Assembly: GCA_041390685.1 (NCBI GenBank)
Contig: JAWKPL010000001.1
Coordinates: 1,984,001-2,048,000, forward strand
From: JAIBBD01 sp041390685
GTDB lineage: Bacteria > Chloroflexota > Dehalococcoidia > UBA2979
Length of the DNA: 64,000 nucleotides
Reading direction: 5' to 3'
Below, one piece after another: positions 1-7,733 of this stretch; position 1 is the first letter of the stretch; each line of letters begins with the position of its first letter. The translations under genes and the position numbers were made by a program. A model generated the notes under the pieces. The model was not told where the DNA came from and did no database searches. It worked only from the letters and a program-made list of their open reading frames with translations.

Positions 1-5
1 CGCCC

Positions 6-521
6 TTACGCCTCGGCGGCGCTCATCTCGACGAGCTTCGCGACCGTGTTCAGGTTCCGCGCGGTGCCCGGTCGGGCGGCCGCGATGCTGAGCTTCGAGT
101 TGCCCATCCCATCGAGGTAGTGGACGTAGATCTCGCGGTCCGCCAACACGATCTCCTCGGTCGTGCGGCCGGAGATGCGCTCCACCGCGTCCCGCGGCAG
201 CGGATCGTTCAGGAACGTCACGAGCACGCGGTTGGGCGTGGCATCGGGGAAGGGGTTCGCCGCAAGGACCGCGGTGAGGTCGCCGGCAGTACGCATCACG
301 ACGCCTACGGGCTTGCCCGCGTATCCCGCGAGTCGCTCCTCGAGCCGGCCGCGCGCGTCCTGAATGGGCAACTCGCTTCGGAATACGACGTTGCCGCTCG
401 CGATGTACGTGCGGACCGCCTCGAAGCCCGCAGCCTCACAGAGGGCGCGCAGGTCGCTCATTGGCAGTTTGCCGGTGCCACCGACGTTCACGGCGCGGAG
501 CAGCCCTACGTAGGTCGGCAT
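6..521 (-). CDS. DUF1697 domain protein
   Basis: 171-residue protein of the DUF1697 family, whose biochemical role is not established. The N-terminus reads YVGLLRAVNVGGTGKL and is followed by MSDLRALCEAAGF and TYIASGNVVF, the usual family hallmarks. The C-terminal part keeps the short GNSKL block. The reading frame extends far upstream, but family alignment places the start at the ATG at 521. On this strand a TACACT box lies eight bases before that ATG. The gene is divergent from gcvT, so the 91 bp between them must hold both promoters. Function cannot be assigned beyond the family. Confidence 0.85.
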   Translation of the reverse strand: MPTYVGLLRAVNVGGTGKLPMSDLRALCEAAGFEAVRTYIASGNVVFRSELPIQDARGRLEERLAGYAGKPVGVVMRTAGDLTAVLAANPFPDATPNRVLVTFLNDPLPRDAVERISGRTTEEIVLADREIYVHYLDGMGNSKLSIAAARPGTARNLNTVAKLVEMSAAEA

Positions 522-600
522 CAGTGGGGAGTGTACGTGGCGTCGCGTGCTTCGTGGATCGTTCGTGCGTTCTCCGCCACCGAGGGCTGTCCTTGGACGG

Positions 601-606
601 TACAGT
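601..606 (+). promoter_or_regulatory. Putative leaderless -10 box of gcvT
   Basis: TACAGT is followed by exactly six bases and then the GTG start of gcvT. This geometry would put the transcript start on the start codon. There is no clear -35 element. The same arrangement recurs before several other genes in this window. Confidence 0.45.
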
Positions 607-612
607 GAGCCC

Positions 613-1740
613 GTGACCGATGTGAACGGCGCCATCGACCCCGCCGGCGGCCTGCGCCGACTGGCGCTCCACGCGTCGCATGCGCGGGCGGGCGCGCGGT
701 TCGCGCGGTTCGCCGGCTGGGAGATGCCACTGCAGTATCGGGGCATCGTCGCGGAGCACGAGGCGGTGCGGTACGGCGCCGGCGTGTTCGACATCTCCCA
801 TCTCGGCCGGGTCTGGCTCGTCGGCCCCGAGGCCGGAGCGCGGCTGCGCTCCGTGACCACGTTCGACGTCACGAGCCTCGAGGCGGGTCGGGCGCACTAC
901 TCGCTGTACTGCAACGAGGCGGGCGGCATCGAGGACGATGTCTTTGCCTACCGCGTCGAGGCGGAACGCTGGCTCGTCGCCCACAACGCCGCCAACGCGG
1001 CGGCGGACTTCGAGCGGGTGCGAGGCGCCCTGGGCGGCGCCGCCGAGGAGGCGACGGGTGCCACGGTGATGCTTGCCGTGCAGGGCCCGCGTGCCCCGGA
1101 GGTGCTGACGGCGCTTGCCGGGGACGCCTACGCCTCGCTGCGGACACATGAGTGCGTCGAGGTGCCGTGGCGCGGAGCTTCGCTGCTGGTAGCGCGGACG
1201 GGGTACACGGGCGAGGACGGCGGCGAGGTCGTGGCTCCGGTCGACGTCGCGGAAGCCCTGTGGGAGGCGTGCCTCGACCTCGGGGCGACACCGGCGGGCC
1301 TCGGGGCGCGTGACACGCTGCGGCTCGAGGCGGCGCTGCCGCTGCACGGCAACGATATCAACGCGACCACCAGCCCGTACGAGGCGGGCCTCGGCTTCGC
1401 GGTCAGCCTCGACGATGGAGCGCCATTCATCGGCCGCGGCGCGCTCGCGACGTTCGCCGCAGGCACGCGTGAGCGGCGGCTGGCATGCATCCGCGCGGAC
1501 GAGCGAGGGGCCGTGTTCCGCCACGGAGCCGCCGTCCTCGACGCCGGCGGGCAGGCGGTCTCGGAGCTCACGAGCGGCGCCTACAGCCCGTCGTTGCGCG
1601 TCTCCATCGGGATGGCCTACCTTCCTGCTGCGCTGGCATCTCCGGGCACGCGCCTGGCCGTCGACGTCCGAGGCCGGCCCGTGGCCGCCGAGGTCGTGCG
1701 CCGTCCGTTCTACCGAGCGACGGTACGCAAGGGAGCCTAG
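613..1740 (+). CDS. gcvT: Aminomethyltransferase, glycine cleavage T protein
   Basis: T protein of the glycine cleavage system. It moves the aminomethyl group carried on lipoylated GcvH to tetrahydrofolate, releasing ammonia. The 375 residues match the family length. FAGWEMPLQY near the N-terminus and GGIEDDVFAYRV, containing the catalytic Asp region, are visible, as are the C-terminal barrel and the ending RPFYRATVRKGA. The GTG at 613 is preferred because it follows a TACAGT box by six bases and begins just before the conserved region. It is first in a gcvT-gcvH-gcvPA-gcvPB-lipB-lipA series. Its last 126 bases are part of a 132-bp duplication that separates it from gcvH. Confidence 0.95.
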   Translation: MTDVNGAIDPAGGLRRLALHASHARAGARFARFAGWEMPLQYRGIVAEHEAVRYGAGVFDISHLGRVWLVGPEAGARLRSVTTFDVTSLEAGRAHYSLYCNEAGGIEDDVFAYRVEAERWLVAHNAANAAADFERVRGALGGAAEEATGATVMLAVQGPRAPEVLTALAGDAYASLRTHECVEVPWRGASLLVARTGYTGEDGGEVVAPVDVAEALWEACLDLGATPAGLGARDTLRLEAALPLHGNDINATTSPYEAGLGFAVSLDDGAPFIGRGALATFAAGTRERRLACIRADERGAVFRHGAAVLDAGGQAVSELTSGAYSPSLRVSIGMAYLPAALASPGTRLAVDVRGRPVAAEVVRRPFYRATVRKGA

Positions 1741-1746
1741 ATGGAG
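1615..1746 (+). repeat. 132-bp direct repeat, left copy (gcvT end)
   Basis: This stretch covers the last 126 bases of gcvT, including its TAG stop and the AAGGGAG ribosome binding site, plus the next six bases ATGGAG. It is repeated at 2287-2418 with a single synonymous difference (T at 1641, C at 2313). The left copy is the functional gcvT end. Its ATGGAG is no longer joined to gcvH. Confidence 0.95.
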
Positions 1747-2286
1747 GGCCATTAGAGAAGCGCAAGAAAGTGCGAGAAGTGATTCGCCTACCCCAGCGGA
1801 GCCGTGCGGTTGCTCCACGAAGACTCGCCTGCTGACGGACCGACACTCTGCTGCAGCGCTAGTCAGGTAACTGTGCTCCGGCTGCTGCAGAGAGGAGTTG
1901 GGATTTGCGCCGACCGCGAAGGAGTTGGAGTCGGGCGAGAGAGGTCTGGGATCTGCTCTTCAGGACCACCTTAACCTTGCTTGCAGCGGTTCTTAGCGCT
2001 GCTGTCAGGCGAGGATGGCGTCCGTGGTGGTGGCCGTTCGAATAGCGATCCCAGTGCCTGTTGCCAGTGCACCGGGTTCCTACGAACCCGGTGCACTGGC
2101 GCCAACTGGCGAGCGAGTGCGGCTGATTCCACGACGCTCCCCTGCTGACGGACCGACGTGCGCAGTCTAGCGGCCTGGCGTCGGGCGCGACAACTTGCGA
2201 TTGTGCACTTTTCATCCCCGATGCTCCGGGAGGGCGACGACCGCGTGTCAATTCACTTCTCCTGCTTGCACACCGCCCGCGAGAGC
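1747..2286. mobile_element. Non-coding structured insert between gcvT and gcvH
   Basis: About 540 bp without a convincing gene. It holds a perfect 16-bp hairpin at 2064-2099 and a 12-bp stem with one mismatch (1846-1857 with 1881-1892). A diverged direct repeat of roughly 45 bp includes identical CCTGCTGACGGACCGAC copies at 1828-1844 and 2141-2157. An inverted GAGAAGTGA/TCACTTCTC pair at 1774-1782 and 2253-2261 lies 27 and 25 bases inside the two flanking 132-bp repeats. Structured non-coding DNA inside a direct duplication of host sequence suggests a non-autonomous mobile element or an excisionless integrant. No transposase or integrase is present, so the identity is inferred. Confidence 0.5.
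2064..2099. repeat. Perfect 16-bp stem-loop
   Basis: CCAGTGCACCGGGTTC at 2064-2079 pairs without mismatch with 2084-2099 across the four-base loop CTAC. No T-run follows on either strand, so a simple terminator is not obvious. It lies near the right-hand third of the insert between gcvT and gcvH and could be a structural core of the element or a termination barrier. Confidence 0.85.
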
Positions 2287-2418
2287 GCCTACCTTCCTGC
2301 TGCGCTGGCATCCCCGGGCACGCGCCTGGCCGTCGACGTCCGAGGCCGGCCCGTGGCCGCCGAGGTCGTGCGCCGTCCGTTCTACCGAGCGACGGTACGC
2401 AAGGGAGCCTAGATGGAG
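2287..2418 (+). repeat. 132-bp direct repeat, right copy (vestigial gcvT end)
   Basis: Second copy of the gcvT 3' end. It still encodes the last 41 or so GcvT residues in an open frame that begins inside the insert (84 codons from 2158), but a separate protein is unlikely. The copy preserves the AAGGGAG ribosome binding site and the ATGGAG start of gcvH, so gcvH translation signals remain intact despite the insertion. Confidence 0.93.
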
Positions 2419-2799
2419 ATCCGTGACAGCCTGCGCTACACGCACGAGCACGAGTGGATCCGCCTCGAAGGCGACGAGGGCGTGATCGGGATCTCCGACT
2501 ACGCGCAGGACGAACTGGGCGATGTCGTCTACGTCGCGTTGCCCGCCCTCGGGACGCGGCTAGTGGCGGGGCAGAGGTTCGGGGAGATCGAGTCGGTCAA
2601 GACCGTGTCGGAGCTGTTCGCGCCCGCGACCGGAGAGGTCACGGCCGTCAACGAGGCGATCGAGGAGCATCCGGAACTGGTAAACGAGTCGCCTTACGAC
2701 GACGGCTGGCTGGTCCGCATCGTGCTGACCGACCCCACGCAGCTCGAGGAGTTGCTCGACGCCGAGGCGTACGGGGCCGAGCTGCCCGCTGCGGGCTGA
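2413..2799 (+). CDS. gcvH: Glycine cleavage system H protein
   Basis: 128-residue lipoyl carrier protein that shuttles the aminomethyl intermediate between the P, T and L proteins. TEHEWI-type N-terminus (THEHEWIRLEG) is followed by GDVVYVALPALGTRL and by ESVKTVSELFAP, where the Lys of SVK is the lipoylation site. LVNESPYDDGWLVRI near the end is also typical. The start ATG lies inside the right copy of the 132-bp repeat with AAGGGAG five bases before it. lipB and lipA, which lipoylate this protein, follow in the same series, so one locus supplies both carrier and cofactor. Confidence 0.97.
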   Translation: MEIRDSLRYTHEHEWIRLEGDEGVIGISDYAQDELGDVVYVALPALGTRLVAGQRFGEIESVKTVSELFAPATGEVTAVNEAIEEHPELVNESPYDDGWLVRIVLTDPTQLEELLDAEAYGAELPAAG

Positions 2800-2804
2800 C
2801 CGAC

Positions 2805-4175
2805 GTGAGCGGCGGCGCCCCTCACCCCTACGTCCCCAACACCGATGCCGACCGCGCCGTCATCCTCGAACGGCTCGGGCTCACCTCGCCCGAGGATCTC
2901 TTCGCCGACCTGCCCGAGGCGCATCGGGACCCGGCGATCGAGCTGCCGGAGGCGCTGACGGAGCCGGAGTTGCTGCGACACCTGCGGCAGCAGTCCGCGA
3001 AGAACCGCGACGGCGGCGACGTACCCAGCTTCCTCGGCGCCGGCGCGTACCGCCGGTCCGTGCCGAGCATCGTGCCTTACCTCGTCAGCCGATCCGAGTT
3101 CATGACGGCCTACACGCCGTACCAGCCCGAGATCAGCCAGGGCACGCTGCAGAGCGCGTTCGAGTTCCAGAGCGTGGTCTGCGAGCTGACCGGACTCGAT
3201 GTGTCGAACACCGGGCTTTACGACGGCGCCAGCGCGACCGCCGAGGCGTGCCTCCTTGCGGCGCGGGTCACGGGGCGTTCCGCGGTCGCACTGTTGGAGC
3301 CGGTGCACCCGGGCATCCTCGACGTGGTGCGCACCTACGCCTACGGCGCGAACCTGCGAGTGGACGTCCTGCGCGAGGCTGCCGCGGTGACTGAAGGACA
3401 TGCGTGCCTTGTCGTACAGCAGCCGGACTTCCTCGGCACGCTCGTCGACATCGAGGCAGTCGCGGAGGCGGCGCACGGCGCTGGATCCCTCTGCGTGGTG
3501 AACGCGGACCCGTTCGCCCTCGGCATGCTGCGCGCGCCGGGGGATGCAGGCGCCGATGTCGTCACCGGGGAAGGACGCGACCTCGCGGGCGGGCCGCAGT
3601 TCGGCGGCCCGTCGCTGGGCCTGTTCGCGGCGCGCAGCCAGTACCTGCGCCAGATGCCGGGCCGCATCGTCGGCCGGACAACGGAGCTGCGCGGCCCCCG
3701 AGGCGTGGACGGCGGCGAGCTGCCCCCGCGCACCGGGTACGTGCTCACGCTGCAGGCGCGGGAGCAGTTCATCCGGCGGGAGCGCGCGACGTCGAACCTG
3801 TCGACGGCGCAGGCGCTGGTCGCCCTCGCGTTCACGATCGCGCTGCAGGCGCTCGGGTCGCGCGGGCTGCGTGAGGCCGCCGAGCTGTGCTACCAGCGGG
3901 CGCACGACGCCGCGCGCCGCATCGAGGCGTTGCCCGGCTTCGAGGTGCCGTCGCGCGGGCCCTGGTTCCAGGAGTTCCTCGTACGCGGTCCGCTGCCGGC
4001 CGCGGAGCTGCACCGGCGCCTCGCCGCGCGCGGCATCGGGGGTGGCCTCGATGTTTCGATGCGCGCGGAGCCCGAGGCCCGCGAGACGCTCCTCTGCTGC
4101 GTGACCGAGGCGACCCCGCCGGAGCACGTCGACGCGCTCATCGCCGCGCTGCGCGACATCGGCGGCGCCGCATGA
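2805..4175 (+). CDS. gcvPA: Glycine dehydrogenase (decarboxylating) subunit 1
   Basis: N-terminal half of the split, PLP-dependent P protein, 456 residues. YVPNTDADRAVILERLG opens the protein, FLGAGAYRRSVPSIV follows, then TPYQPEISQGTLQ and YDGASATAEACLLA, all characteristic of GcvPA. GPSLGLFAAR and RMPGRIVG-like (QMPGRIVGRT) segments are also present. The frame is open far upstream, but GTG at 2805, five bases after the gcvH stop, gives the family length. It pairs with gcvPB, whose ATG overlaps the GcvPA stop as ATGA. Both subunits are needed for glycine decarboxylation. Confidence 0.95.
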   Translation: MSGGAPHPYVPNTDADRAVILERLGLTSPEDLFADLPEAHRDPAIELPEALTEPELLRHLRQQSAKNRDGGDVPSFLGAGAYRRSVPSIVPYLVSRSEFMTAYTPYQPEISQGTLQSAFEFQSVVCELTGLDVSNTGLYDGASATAEACLLAARVTGRSAVALLEPVHPGILDVVRTYAYGANLRVDVLREAAAVTEGHACLVVQQPDFLGTLVDIEAVAEAAHGAGSLCVVNADPFALGMLRAPGDAGADVVTGEGRDLAGGPQFGGPSLGLFAARSQYLRQMPGRIVGRTTELRGPRGVDGGELPPRTGYVLTLQAREQFIRRERATSNLSTAQALVALAFTIALQALGSRGLREAAELCYQRAHDAARRIEALPGFEVPSRGPWFQEFLVRGPLPAAELHRRLAARGIGGGLDVSMRAEPEARETLLCCVTEATPPEHVDALIAALRDIGGAA

Positions 4176-5644
4176 CGGGGCGGGCGTCCGAGGACTTCGG
4201 GGCGCGGCTCTCCTTCGACCGCTCAGAGCCGGGGCGACGGGCCGTCGACGTGCCTCGCTGGGACGGGAAGCGCACGGCGTTGCCGGACGCGCACCTGCTG
4301 CGTGACGCGCTGCGGCTGCCGGAGCTGAGCCAACCCGGCCTCGTGCGTTACTACACGGCGCTCTCGCAGCGGAACTACGGCGTCGACTCGGGCACGTACC
4401 CGCTGGGCTCGTGCACGATGAAGTACAACCCGAAGGTGAACGAGGCGATCGCGGCGCTGCCGGGGTTCGCGGAGGCACATCCGCTCGCACCCGCCGAGGA
4501 CGTACAGGGCACCCTTGAGGTGCTGCACATGCTCCAGCGCGCGCTGGCCGAGATCACGGGGATGGACGCGGTGAGCCTCGCGCCGGCGGCGGGAGCGCAG
4601 GGCGAGCTGGCCGGCATCCTGATGGTGAAGCGCGCGCTCGAGGAGCGCGGCGACCTCGATCGGCGGCGGCGCGTGCTCGTCCCCGACTCGGCGCACGGGA
4701 CCAACCCGGCAACGGCCGCCATGGCCGGCTTCGAGGTGACGCAGATTCCGACCCAGGGCGATGGGTCGATGGACGACGACGTCCTCGCGCGTGAGCTGGA
4801 CGGCACGGTCGCCGCGCTCATGGTGACGGTGCCGAACACCCTCGGCCTGTGGGAGCACGGCATCGAGGACATCGCACGCCAGGCGCACGAGGCCGGAGCG
4901 CTCATGTACGGCGATGGCGCCAACCTCAACGCTGTCCTCGGTCGGGTGCGTTTCGGCGACCTCGGCTTCGATGTGGTGCATTTGAATCTGCACAAGTCGT
5001 TCAGCACGCCGCACGGCGGTGGCGGCCCGGGCGCCGGGCCCGTGTGCTGCACGGCGGACCTCGCGCCGTATCTGCCTGCGCCAGTGGTCGAGGCGCGCGA
5101 GGGCGCGTTCGTCCTCGCCAGGCCCGAGCGGAGCATCGGGCAGCTGCAGCAGTTCCACGGCAGCACTGGCGTACTGCTGCGGGCATACGCCTACATCCGT
5201 GCGCTGGGCCTCGAAGGGTTGCGTGCGGTGTCCGAGAACGCCGTGCTCAACGCCAACTACCTGTGGAGCCTCGTGCGGGAGCACTACGACCTGCCGTACG
5301 GCGGCCCGGTCCTGCACGAGGTGGTCTTCTCGGGGAGCCGGCAGCGCCGCGAACACGGCGTGCGCACGTACGACATCGCCAAGCGGCTGATCGACTACGG
5401 GTTCCACCCGCCGACGGTGTACTTTCCGCTCATCGTCGACGAAGCGCTCATGATCGAACCGACCGAGACCGAGTCGCGCGAGTCGGTCGAGGCGCTCGCG
5501 GCCGCCCTCGTGGCAATCGCGGAGGAGGCGGCTGGTCACCCTGAGCTGCTGCACCAGGCGCCGGTGAGTGCGCCCATCGGCCGCCTCGACGAGGCGACGG
5601 CGGCGCGGCGTCCGGTGCTGCGCTGGCAGCCGCCCGAGGCGTGA
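4172..5644 (+). CDS. gcvPB: Glycine dehydrogenase (decarboxylating) subunit 2
   Basis: C-terminal half of the split P protein, 490 residues, which carries the PLP lysine in NLHKSFSTPHGGGGPGAG. DSGTYPLGSCTMKYNPK, GAQGELAGILM and DSAHGTNPATAAMAGF are further family blocks. The ATG at 4172 overlaps the gcvPA stop by four bases, so the two subunits are probably translationally coupled. The frame extends upstream inside gcvPA, but that part has no similarity to the family. The protein forms a complex with GcvPA and acts with GcvT, GcvH and a lipoamide dehydrogenase. The only lpd in view is the one in the facing pyruvate dehydrogenase operon. Confidence 0.96.
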   Translation: MTGRASEDFGARLSFDRSEPGRRAVDVPRWDGKRTALPDAHLLRDALRLPELSQPGLVRYYTALSQRNYGVDSGTYPLGSCTMKYNPKVNEAIAALPGFAEAHPLAPAEDVQGTLEVLHMLQRALAEITGMDAVSLAPAAGAQGELAGILMVKRALEERGDLDRRRRVLVPDSAHGTNPATAAMAGFEVTQIPTQGDGSMDDDVLARELDGTVAALMVTVPNTLGLWEHGIEDIARQAHEAGALMYGDGANLNAVLGRVRFGDLGFDVVHLNLHKSFSTPHGGGGPGAGPVCCTADLAPYLPAPVVEAREGAFVLARPERSIGQLQQFHGSTGVLLRAYAYIRALGLEGLRAVSENAVLNANYLWSLVREHYDLPYGGPVLHEVVFSGSRQRREHGVRTYDIAKRLIDYGFHPPTVYFPLIVDEALMIEPTETESRESVEALAAALVAIAEEAAGHPELLHQAPVSAPIGRLDEATAARRPVLRWQPPEA

Positions 5645-5680
5645 GCGGCGCGCGCTCCTCGCGCGCATACTGGACGGAGG

Positions 5681-6352
5681 ATGACCGGCCCGATCGAACC
5701 GGACCGACTCGGCCTCGTGCGCTACGACGAGGCGTTCGCGTGGCAGCAGGCGCGCGCGGATGCAGTGCGCGCGGGCACGGCCCGCGAGGCGCTGGCCGTG
5801 CTGCAGCACCCGCCCGTGTACACGCTCGGCATGCGCGGCGAGCGCCGGCACGTCCTCGTGACGCCGGAGGCGCTGGCGGAGCGCGGCGCTGACTTCGTCA
5901 TGACGGACCGTGGCGGCGACGTCACGTTTCACGGGCCGGGCCAGCTTGTCGCCTACCCGATCCTCGACCTGCGGCGGCGCGATCTCGGCCCCGCCACCTA
6001 CGTGCGGATGCTCGAAGTGGTGCTGATCGAGACGCTGGCGCACTTCAGCATCGCGGCGTGCCGCGTCTCGGGGCGCCCGGGCGTATGGGTCGAGGGCGCG
6101 AAGGTCGCCGCGCTCGGCGTCCGGGTACGCGGCGGGGTGAGCACGCACGGCGTGGCGCTGAACGTCTCGACTGACCTTGCGTGGTTCGACGTGATCGTCC
6201 CGTGTGGCATCGCCGATGCGGGGGTGACCTCGATGGAACGCCTCCTGGGCGTCGCGCCGCCGCACCAAACGGTCGAAGATGCGTTCATCGAGGCGTTCGC
6301 GCGGGTGTTCGAAGTGCGGGTGGCGCACCTCGATGCGGCGGAGGTGGCGTGA
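5681..6352 (+). CDS. lipB: Octanoyl-ACP:protein N-octanoyltransferase
   Basis: Transfers octanoate from acyl carrier protein to lipoyl domains, the first step of de novo lipoylation. At 223 residues it has the usual length. Visible blocks are HPPVYTLGMRGE, the RGGDVTFHGPGQLVAYPI signature, KVAALGVRV with the catalytic Lys, and THGVALNVSTDL. The ATG at 5681 follows GGAGG almost directly. Its stop overlaps the lipA start by one base (TGATG). Likely acceptors encoded nearby are GcvH and the E2 protein AceF. Confidence 0.95.
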   Translation: MTGPIEPDRLGLVRYDEAFAWQQARADAVRAGTAREALAVLQHPPVYTLGMRGERRHVLVTPEALAERGADFVMTDRGGDVTFHGPGQLVAYPILDLRRRDLGPATYVRMLEVVLIETLAHFSIAACRVSGRPGVWVEGAKVAALGVRVRGGVSTHGVALNVSTDLAWFDVIVPCGIADAGVTSMERLLGVAPPHQTVEDAFIEAFARVFEVRVAHLDAAEVA

Positions 6353-7221
6353 TGGTGGTCGAACGGAAGCCCGAGTGGATTCGCGCCCGCTTCCCCGGCG
6401 GCGAGCGGTTCATGGAGGTGAAGCGGCTGCTGCGCGAGGAGGGGCTGCACTCCGTCTGTGAGGAGGCGCGCTGCCCGAACATCGGCGAGTGCTTCAACGC
6501 CGGCACGGCGACGTTCATGATCCTCGGGGACGTCTGCACGCGGGCGTGCGGCTTCTGCGAGGTCACCTCTGGGCGGCCGACCGGCCTCGACCTGCTCGAA
6601 CCGCTGCGGCTCGCGGCGGCGGTCGAGCGTCTCGGACTCGACTACGCGGTGATTACCTCGGTGAACCGCGACGACCTGCCGGACGGCGGCGCGAGCATCT
6701 TCGCGGGCTGCATCCGCGCCATCCGCCAGCGCTCACCGCAGACCGAGGTCGAGGTGCTGATCCCCGACTTCGAGGGGAATGCGGACGCGCTGCGGACCGT
6801 CGTCCAGGCCGGCCCCGTCGTGCTGAACCACAACACGGAGACCGTGCCACGGCTGTACCGCCGCGTGCGGCCGAAGGCGGTCTACACGCGCTCCCTCGAA
6901 CTCATCCGGCGCGTGAAAGACATCGACCCGGCGATCACGACGAAGTCCGGGATCATGGTCGGCCTGGGCGAGCGCTTCGAGGAGGTGGTCGCGACGATGG
7001 TCGACCTGCGCGAGCACGACTGCGACCTGCTGACGGTCGGCCAGTACCTCCGGCCCTCCTCGAAGCACCTGCCGGTGGAGCGCTACTGGCACCCCGACGA
7101 GTTCGCCGCGCTCACCGAAGAGGGCCGCCGCCTCGGCTTCCGGCACGTCGAGGCGGGCCCCCTCGTGCGGTCGTCGTATCACGCGGGGGAGCAGAGCCGG
7201 GCGGCGCTGGCCGCGCGCTAA
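6352..7221 (+). CDS. lipA: Lipoyl synthase
   Basis: Radical SAM enzyme that inserts two sulfur atoms into octanoyl groups on GcvH and E2 domains. The 289-residue protein has the N-terminal auxiliary-cluster motif CEEARCPNIGEC and the radical SAM motif CTRACGFCEV, followed by TSVNRDDLPDGGA, the NHNTETVPRLY segment and the C-terminal RSSYHAGE with the auxiliary-cluster serine. The ATG at 6352 overlaps the lipB stop. The frame is open upstream, but that part is a shadow of lipB. Its stop codon shares four bases with the convergent SRPBCC gene. Confidence 0.97.
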   Translation: MVVERKPEWIRARFPGGERFMEVKRLLREEGLHSVCEEARCPNIGECFNAGTATFMILGDVCTRACGFCEVTSGRPTGLDLLEPLRLAAAVERLGLDYAVITSVNRDDLPDGGASIFAGCIRAIRQRSPQTEVEVLIPDFEGNADALRTVVQAGPVVLNHNTETVPRLYRRVRPKAVYTRSLELIRRVKDIDPAITTKSGIMVGLGERFEEVVATMVDLREHDCDLLTVGQYLRPSSKHLPVERYWHPDEFAALTEEGRRLGFRHVEAGPLVRSSYHAGEQSRAALAAR

Positions 7222-7649
7222 CGTTCGAGGCGTGCGCGCAGCCGTCTGAGGTCGCTGCGCAGGTTGCGCCCAACCTCGATCGCCATCAGCGGGTGGACGA
7301 GCCGCGCGAGGCCGCCCGGGCCGCCTTCGACGCGGAGGGCGACGCGCGAGCCGCCGTTCTCCGGCGTCACCTCGTACGTCACGCGCATGGGGAACGGCGC
7401 CTCGACGGAACGCATACGGAGCAGGGAGCCGGGCTCGTAGCGCTCGACCTCGAGGACGTAGTGGATGCGGCGGCCCATGAACTTCGCGATGCGTTTCACC
7501 TGCGTGCCCGGGGCGATCGGGCCCGACGGGGGGACCACCTCGACGAGGCCGCCGATCCATTCGGGGTCGTTCCGAGGGTCGGCGAGATAGGCCGCCACCG
7601 CCTCGGGTGGACGGGCGATCGTGTTCGTGACCGTGACGTCGATGGCCAT
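7218..7649 (-). CDS. SRPBCC family protein (polyketide cyclase/START-like)
   Basis: 143 residues with the helix-grip pattern of SRPBCC proteins: VTNTIARPPEAVAAYLADP at the start, the WIGGLVEV segment, then VLEVERYEPGSLLRMRS and YEVTPENGGSRVAL, and a long C-terminal helix. Such proteins bind hydrophobic ligands, but the ligand cannot be read from the sequence. ATG at 7649 is preceded by GGAGGGCAACG. It is divergent from the arsR-type gene and faces a 63-bp dyad that probably controls both. The gene ends inside the lipA stop codon, sharing CTAA. Confidence 0.8.
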   Translation of the reverse strand: MAIDVTVTNTIARPPEAVAAYLADPRNDPEWIGGLVEVVPPSGPIAPGTQVKRIAKFMGRRIHYVLEVERYEPGSLLRMRSVEAPFPMRVTYEVTPENGGSRVALRVEGGPGGLARLVHPLMAIEVGRNLRSDLRRLRARLER

Positions 7650-7666
7650 CGTTGCCCTCCGAGTCA

Positions 7667-7729
7667 ACATTTTAGCGAGGAGTGAATCGTAATCGAGATG
7701 CCGCAACGATTCAATGATGGCTAAAATGT
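7667..7729. promoter_or_regulatory. Nested dyad operator of the ArsR/SRPBCC divergent pair
   Basis: Two inverted repeats share the same centre near 7698. The outer arms are ACATTTTAGC (7667-7676) and GCTAAAATGT (7720-7729); the inner arms are TGAATCGT (7683-7690) and ACGATTCA (7706-7713). All arms are perfect. On each strand the outer arm contains TAAAAT, a good -10 box, so a dimeric regulator bound here would cover both divergent promoters. The natural candidate ligand is the adjacent ArsR-type protein. Confidence 0.8.
7722..7727 (+). promoter_or_regulatory. Putative leaderless -10 box of the arsR-type gene
   Basis: TAAAAT lies six bases before the GTG at 7734 and inside the right outer operator arm. 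This supports 7734, rather than the in-frame GTG at 7728, as the start of the regulator gene. Confidence 0.5.
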
Positions 7730-7733
7730 GGGT

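Noticed and set aside
522..612. Glycine riboswitch upstream of gcvT
   Set aside because: Only 91 bases separate the genes. No tandem aptamer fold was seen, and the -10 box spacing suggests a leaderless transcript.
2158..2412. 84-codon ORF containing a second GcvT C-terminus
   Set aside because: It consists of insert sequence joined to the duplicated gcvT tail. It lacks the rest of the protein, and no ribosome site supports it.
2694..4490. 598-codon minus-strand open frame opposite gcvPA
   Set aside because: Antisense of a gene with clear GcvPA motifs, with no recognisable domain of its own.
4223..6328. 701-codon minus-strand open frame opposite gcvPB and lipB
   Set aside because: It lies opposite two well-conserved genes. 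Its Arg/His/Ala-rich, domain-free translation is what high-GC antisense frames produce.
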